Assembly (NCBI RefSeq): GCF_000027005.1
Contig: NC_012963.1
Coordinates: forward strand, 2,418,001 to 2,482,000
Direction of reading: 5' to 3'
DNA: 64,000 nt
Source of the DNA: Komagataella phaffii GS115
Lineage: Eukaryota; Ascomycota; Pichiomycetes; Pichiales; Pichiaceae
Shown: one piece after another, positions 60,163-64,000 of the stretch
Numbering within the stretch: the first letter of the stretch is position 1
How the letters are laid out: each line of letters starts with the position of its first letter
The notes under the pieces: generated by a model
Database searches by the model: none
What the model was told of the DNA's origin: nothing
Seen by the model: the letters and a program-made list of their open reading frames with translations, nothing else
Translations under genes and position numbers: made by a program

Positions 60163-62007
60163 TTATTTGAAGAACGGTAAACGAGTTTGGTTCTTATCCA
60201 ATTTGGCTTTCTTTCGACTAGTAGGTGGGTAATTTACATCTGTGAGGGGCTGATTATTAGGCTGTGTTTCAGTTTCCAGTTGTTTTTGAAGTTCCATGGC
60301 ATAGTGCCAGTCTTTGTGGGTGACCATTTCTTCCTCAGGAATATGAGATCCACACTGAGGACATGCTTGTGGATCTTCCGACGAAGCGGCAATGGTGACA
60401 GTTTCAACTTGGCTACGTGTTTTTAGAAAAGTTGTAATATTTCCATTTTTAGGTTCCTCAATTTCAACTTTTGGCTTGCTCTTGGTGTTCTCACCCAGAC
60501 TCTTGAATAATGAGTCAATGTGCTCCTCTCTGTTCCTTTTGGAAGAGGAAACAAACTTGTCAATGGACTCCTTAGAGCTGATAACCTCAAAGCTGGTCAG
60601 ATTTAGACTGAAACTACGCAAAGGAAAGAGGCTGACAGGTGAGTTATCAAAGGTTGATGCAAATGTTTTTATGAGATGTTCGGCTTCATGACTTATGACT
60701 TCCTTAAGCTTGAATAGATCCATAAATTTAGGGACGGTGCATTGCTTTGAATATGCTCCGTTCCAAGACCAGAGATGCACTGCAACCGTCTTTGGTCTTC
60801 GGATACAATTTGGTTGCTCTTCGTCCAATTCAGTCAATCGCTGAATGAGGTCGCCAACAAATACTGGCAACCAGTCGATCAAATCTTTAACGCTGTTCAC
60901 CGATTTCCCTCTAAAGTTTTTGTTTGAGCCCATCGACTTGATGTCAATCCTGGTGTTTATTGCTTCTTGATAGAGCCCTCTCACTAGTTGGTATAACCTC
61001 GTAGCCAGCTGGGGATCTTTTAGTTTCAATTCAAGCTCTTCCTGGGTAAAATTCTCCTTAATATAGCCGATCGAATCCTCTTCTGGTACAAGTAGTCTTT
61101 GCTTGATAATCCCACTGGTCTTTGGACCGATACCCCAAAAGTCTGTGAACTTGAAATGGGTGTTCAAAAAATTATCGATTGCGCAATTACGAATAATAGT
61201 CTGATTATCAGGTTTATGAAGACCGGAAGCTAGTTTTGCAATTGTCTTGACTCTTCCAATTCCACAAGAAGTAGTGTAGTCTAGCGCTTTTTCTATCTGT
61301 TTCCTGATGTCATGTGCTTCCATGGATGCTAAAAGCATGACAATATCGTCCCAATCCTGCAGAACTAGTCCGTCTTGGTCGTCAGTTTCTGGACATCTAA
61401 TAACTTCGCCTTTAAAATCAAGACCCTCTGGTAATTCTTCTGGAATTTCTGGCAAATAATCGTCAAACGACTTGTCCAAACTATTCTTTAAAACAGGAAA
61501 CAATTCTAGCAACTTTTGAAATACAACATTACCCAGGTCCAAGAAACTTTCGTCCACGCTAGCCTTCTCCACTTTTGAACAACGAAGCTTGAAAATCCTC
61601 ATAATCTTCCTGGACTCCCTTCGATAAGGATCCAAAGACACTTTATGATCTTTAGGACTTGGAAGGTAATCAATATAGCTCCAATCGGATTGTCCCTTCT
61701 TGAACACAGCGGTGTGGCCCACTTTCAGCCCTTCACATTTGCTGAGAGCAGACTCCAAAGTATCCATACGATTAATCCCATATTTCCTTGCTGAATAAGA
61801 CACGGCAATGATACTCGACCACTGCACGCAGACCAGAGGATCTTCCTTAGATAACCCTAATCGCAACTGCTCAACTTGAGCAAAAAAGGCGTTGACATCA
61901 ATATGGGCTACGACTGACAACTGAGAAAACTCTGATCGATCACCTGATAGCTCTACGAGGTCTCTCCACTTGAATTTGGAACACTGCGGAACACACCTTG
62001 GAGCCAT
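60163..62007 (-). CDS. RAD30: RAD30, DNA polymerase eta
   Basis: 614 aa Y-family polymerase. Catalytic carboxylates: Asp37 in HIDVNAFFAQVEQ and the Asp-Glu pair in ASVDESFLD (about 150). The finger/palm, thumb and little-finger domains fill up to about 510. A UBZ ubiquitin-binding zinc finger follows (CPQCG, then two His: HKDWH), and a PCNA-binding-like end QTRLPFF at the C-terminus. Role: error-free bypass of UV cyclobutane dimers. The same-strand PEX10 lies 248 bp downstream. Confidence 0.95.
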   Translation of the reverse strand: MAPRCVPQCSKFKWRDLVELSGDRSEFSQLSVVAHIDVNAFFAQVEQLRLGLSKEDPLVCVQWSSIIAVSYSARKYGINRMDTLESALSKCEGLKVGHTAVFKKGQSDWSYIDYLPSPKDHKVSLDPYRRESRKIMRIFKLRCSKVEKASVDESFLDLGNVVFQKLLELFPVLKNSLDKSFDDYLPEIPEELPEGLDFKGEVIRCPETDDQDGLVLQDWDDIVMLLASMEAHDIRKQIEKALDYTTSCGIGRVKTIAKLASGLHKPDNQTIIRNCAIDNFLNTHFKFTDFWGIGPKTSGIIKQRLLVPEEDSIGYIKENFTQEELELKLKDPQLATRLYQLVRGLYQEAINTRIDIKSMGSNKNFRGKSVNSVKDLIDWLPVFVGDLIQRLTELDEEQPNCIRRPKTVAVHLWSWNGAYSKQCTVPKFMDLFKLKEVISHEAEHLIKTFASTFDNSPVSLFPLRSFSLNLTSFEVISSKESIDKFVSSSKRNREEHIDSLFKSLGENTKSKPKVEIEEPKNGNITTFLKTRSQVETVTIAASSEDPQACPQCGSHIPEEEMVTHKDWHYAMELQKQLETETQPNNQPLTDVNYPPTSRKKAKLDKNQTRLPFFK

Positions 62008-62982
62008 CTAACAGATAAGGGCGCTGGAGAAGCCCTGGGATCAGTTAGCACATGAAAGAAACATGAAATCGCGAAGGTGAAGAGGTGACTGTGAACTAAT
62101 TTTTTTTTCTTTCCTTGCAATATTTATTTCCTCCCTTTCTTTCCACCTTCCAGTCACCTCAATCAAACAAGGTTGTCGTTACAACCAGTTCTGTATGTAT
62201 ACAGACCTGGAGGTGATTTTTTGACGATTCCAACGCATAATTGTGCTATTCTGTGATGACAAGTTGTCGCCCCAGACGGAGCTATAATGACCGATTCGAT
62301 TAACACTGAAAATTCTGACGGATAGCACGATGCATGGAATTGGACAAGGCTGGTATGGTTTGAGTGGTCGGTGGTTTAATGAGAGGATGAAGATGTATTA
62401 AATTTATTTTTCAGTAGGGTCCTACTTTGTGTTATTTCTGAATGGGTGGCTAGCAGGATATACATTGAAGAGCCAGAAACCCTTCACCTGTTCCTAAATC
62501 TGTTTGCCGTGTTTACTCATCTTGTTAGCTATGCTCTTTTTTATTCTCAGATATCTTGCGACTCTTCAGTCAACCTTCTAGCTGACCATGAATGTGTTTC
62601 CTTTAAAATTACTCTTGCTCTTCAAACTGATTATAATTATTCTATTTTTTGATGTTGGTTTGAATGGAGAATATTTGATATCTTCAAGATGAGTGCTAGG
62701 AAGCTGGAAAGCTGGAAAGGTATTTTGCAAGATCTCAGAACAACTCCCACATCTCAACTTGAATTCCATTCTCAGCCATATAGTAAATTGGTCATTCAGG
62801 TGTATTATTCATTCACTTCATTTCACAACAGAATACCATCGTACCTCTTTCTTGAGTTCCCTATACAGTTCATTCAATCCAGCTCTCCCAGACCTCCAAA
62901 TCAAGGTCGTGTACTTTCTGATCGTGCTTACCCAATAGCGACATTTTCAATCAGCATCAAATCCATCAAGCTATCAACATCC
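62008..62982. other. Gap between RAD30 and the NDUFA2-type gene
   Basis: 975 bp. It holds the RAD30 promoter (poly-T run at 62100-62110), a probable C/D snoRNA at 62241-62330, and the promoter of the complex I gene. Several long frames here start at GTG or merely run into the NDUFA2 first exon, so they are not taken as genes. Confidence 0.5.
62241..62330 (+). ncRNA. Candidate C/D-box snoRNA
   Basis: A 90-nt element. Box C GTGATGA at 62253-62259, a C'-like ATAATGA at 62284-62290, and box D CTGA at 62315-62318 (another CTGA at 62306). The sequence before box C (TTGTGCTATT, 62241-62250) pairs with that after box D (GATAGCACGA, 62321-62330): 8 Watson-Crick and 2 G-U pairs, the terminal stem expected of the class. 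Size and spacing fit. The target in rRNA was not identified by eye. It lies in a gap with no protein gene. Confidence 0.65.
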
Positions 62983-63353
62983 ATGTCTTCCAAGTTTGTT
63001 TTTCCAAAAGTCGTCAAGGAACTCAGATTCTTCCTGTCGCAGACTGGTGAGGCTTCTGTTCCTTTAAGGTAAGTTTTTAAGCCAAATTTGGCTACATTTG
63101 GTGCCACTTTCATGCATCCACAAGCTAATGCAAAGGCCCCCATAAACTCAAAGACTAACACAACAGATCCTTCCTGACCAAAACGTACCCAGCTATCAAA
63201 AAGGCAAACCCAACTTTACCAATTCTAATCAGGGAAGCCTACGGAATTCCACCAAGCGTCACTGCCAGACTCGAAAAGGGCCATGAAGTCAAGACGAACC
63301 TGGAAGGATTCTCTGCTGACCAAATTGCCAAAACTTTACAGTCCATTGCTTAG
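62983..63353 (+). CDS. NDUFA2-type complex I subunit (one intron)
   Basis: Two exons: 62983-63068 and 63167-63353. The intron is 98 nt with GTAAGT, a GACTAAC branch at 63153-63159 and a CAG end; without splicing, the frame stops at once. The 90-aa product begins MSSKFVFPKVVKELRFFLSQ and contains the thioredoxin-like L51/S25/CI-B8 fold segment (ANPTLPILIREAYGIPPS). It matches the 10.5-kDa NDUFA2/NI8M accessory subunit of NADH:ubiquinone oxidoreductase, on the matrix arm. Together with IND1 it shows that this yeast keeps complex I. Confidence 0.92.
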
Positions 63354-63690
63354 ATACTGAAATACTCCTGTATAATACACAACCCTTATTTATTGCCCAA
63401 GTGGCCCGCATTTTTCAATATTCAGAGTAACCTCCCTTTGAGGTCATCTTACGTAATATGTCAATATGCACTTAATAATCTCTTACTCATCCCAGTATCT
63501 GCCGGCCGGAGTGGTGTGTTTTTGTGTGCCTGTGCCGTGCTCATAAAAGAAAGCGACTGTCACTTGAATGGACAGTTGAGTTATGAACACGGTCTACATT
63601 CTACTTGCTGCGGTAACACTTTGTATGTCCCTGTTTTCGAACAAAATATTTTCGTTTTTTCCCACTTCAACTCAACCTGTGAAAACTGCA
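63354..63690. other. Intergenic region before the LigB-type gene
   Basis: 337 bp; it contains the 3' end of the NDUFA2 gene and the promoter of the next gene. The 131-codon frame at 63393 is not convincing. No RNA gene seen. Confidence 0.4.
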
Positions 63691-64000
63691 ATGACAAAAC
63701 GTCATACTTCCTTCGATTTAGTCCAGAAGGACTACAAAACCCCAGTATTTTTTTTAAGCCATGGTGGCCCCACTTTCATGTATCCTAAAGCAGACTTTGG
63801 TGGAGATACTGGGGCTTTCAACAAAACTAAATCCATCGGAAAGTACATTAGGAATATTTTGAATCCTGACTTTCTCATTGTCGTCTCGGCCCATTGGCAG
63901 TCCAACTTGAAGGATACCGTAGAGATTGCAGTGCCCAACCTTCTTCAGATGGACAACAAACTTGATGCATCGGAAAATGAGCTGATACATGACTTCTACG
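63691..64000 (+). CDS. LigB-type extradiol dioxygenase, 5'-end only
   Basis: 103 codons from the ATG at 63691, cut by the right edge. FFLSHGGPTFMY near residue 20 carries the first metal-ligand His; SIGKYIRNILNPDFLIVVSAHW (about 50-70) has the second conserved His. These are the motifs of the DODA/LigB class III extradiol ring-cleavage family, which opens catechols such as DOPA. Substrate unknown here. Confidence 0.75.
   Translation, partial: MTKRHTSFDLVQKDYKTPVFFLSHGGPTFMYPKADFGGDTGAFNKTKSIGKYIRNILNPDFLIVVSAHWQSNLKDTVEIAVPNLLQMDNKLDASENELIHDFY

Noticed and set aside
63393..63788. 131-codon frame upstream of the LigB-type gene
   Set aside because: Overlaps the LigB start in another frame and shows no domain.

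Overview
The window is yeast nuclear DNA, and the gene content points to Komagataella (Pichia pastoris group). Genes are compact and mostly intronless. The few introns are short (48-98 nt), with GTATGT or GTAAGT donors and a TACTAAC-like branch point. The window carries peroxisome biogenesis and selective autophagy genes (PEX10, ATG11). It also carries two genes found only in yeasts that keep respiratory complex I: an IND1-type assembly factor and an NDUFA2-type subunit. The species call is inference from protein recognition; no database search was run.

Layout: 1-145 is the start of a peroxiredoxin on the minus strand. 626-10913 holds a subtilisin-family protease, the helicase MPH1, a Sec3 N-terminal-half protein and ADE6. 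11280-23851 holds a divergent ammonium transporter, a THEM6-like hotdog protein, ATG11, RFC5, MRPL16 and the mitochondrial Phe-tRNA synthetase MSF1 (head to head), TAH18 and a small putative secreted protein. 23920-36359 holds a hexokinase, a signal-peptide/acidic/GPI-like gene split over two frames, an ABCC vacuolar transporter, a small coiled-coil protein, MSS1, the twice-spliced IND1, and a second acidic GPI-like protein. 36404-44434 holds PDE1, proteasome PRE4, an unrecognised gene with an 11-nt first exon, the eisosome gene PIL1, tRNA-Glu(TTC), a hexose transporter and an orphan with a KEN motif. 44834-56311 is TRA1. 56359-64000 holds GEP4, HEL2, PEX10, RAD30, a probable C/D-box snoRNA, a spliced NDUFA2-type gene and the start of a LigB-type dioxygenase.

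The genes are mostly unrelated housekeeping functions without operon structure. Some sets make sense together. Mitochondrial functions recur (MRPL16, MSF1, MSS1, IND1, NDUFA2, GEP4). Glucose uptake and phosphorylation (hexose transporter, hexokinase) share upstream CGGANNA (Rgt1-type) motifs. DNA repair and replication genes are MPH1, RFC5 and RAD30.

The points most worth a second look are: a C/D snoRNA candidate with a 10-bp terminal stem (62241-62330); a Sec3-like protein that stops where the exocyst core should begin; a PEX10 frame with no usable ATG and an in-frame TAG just upstream; a two-frame GPI-like gene; a gene that becomes readable only through an 11-nt first exon; a dense Rgt1-type operator cluster before the hexose transporter; and an ammonium transporter with altered gate residues. 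No foreign mobile element, CRISPR array or transposon was seen.
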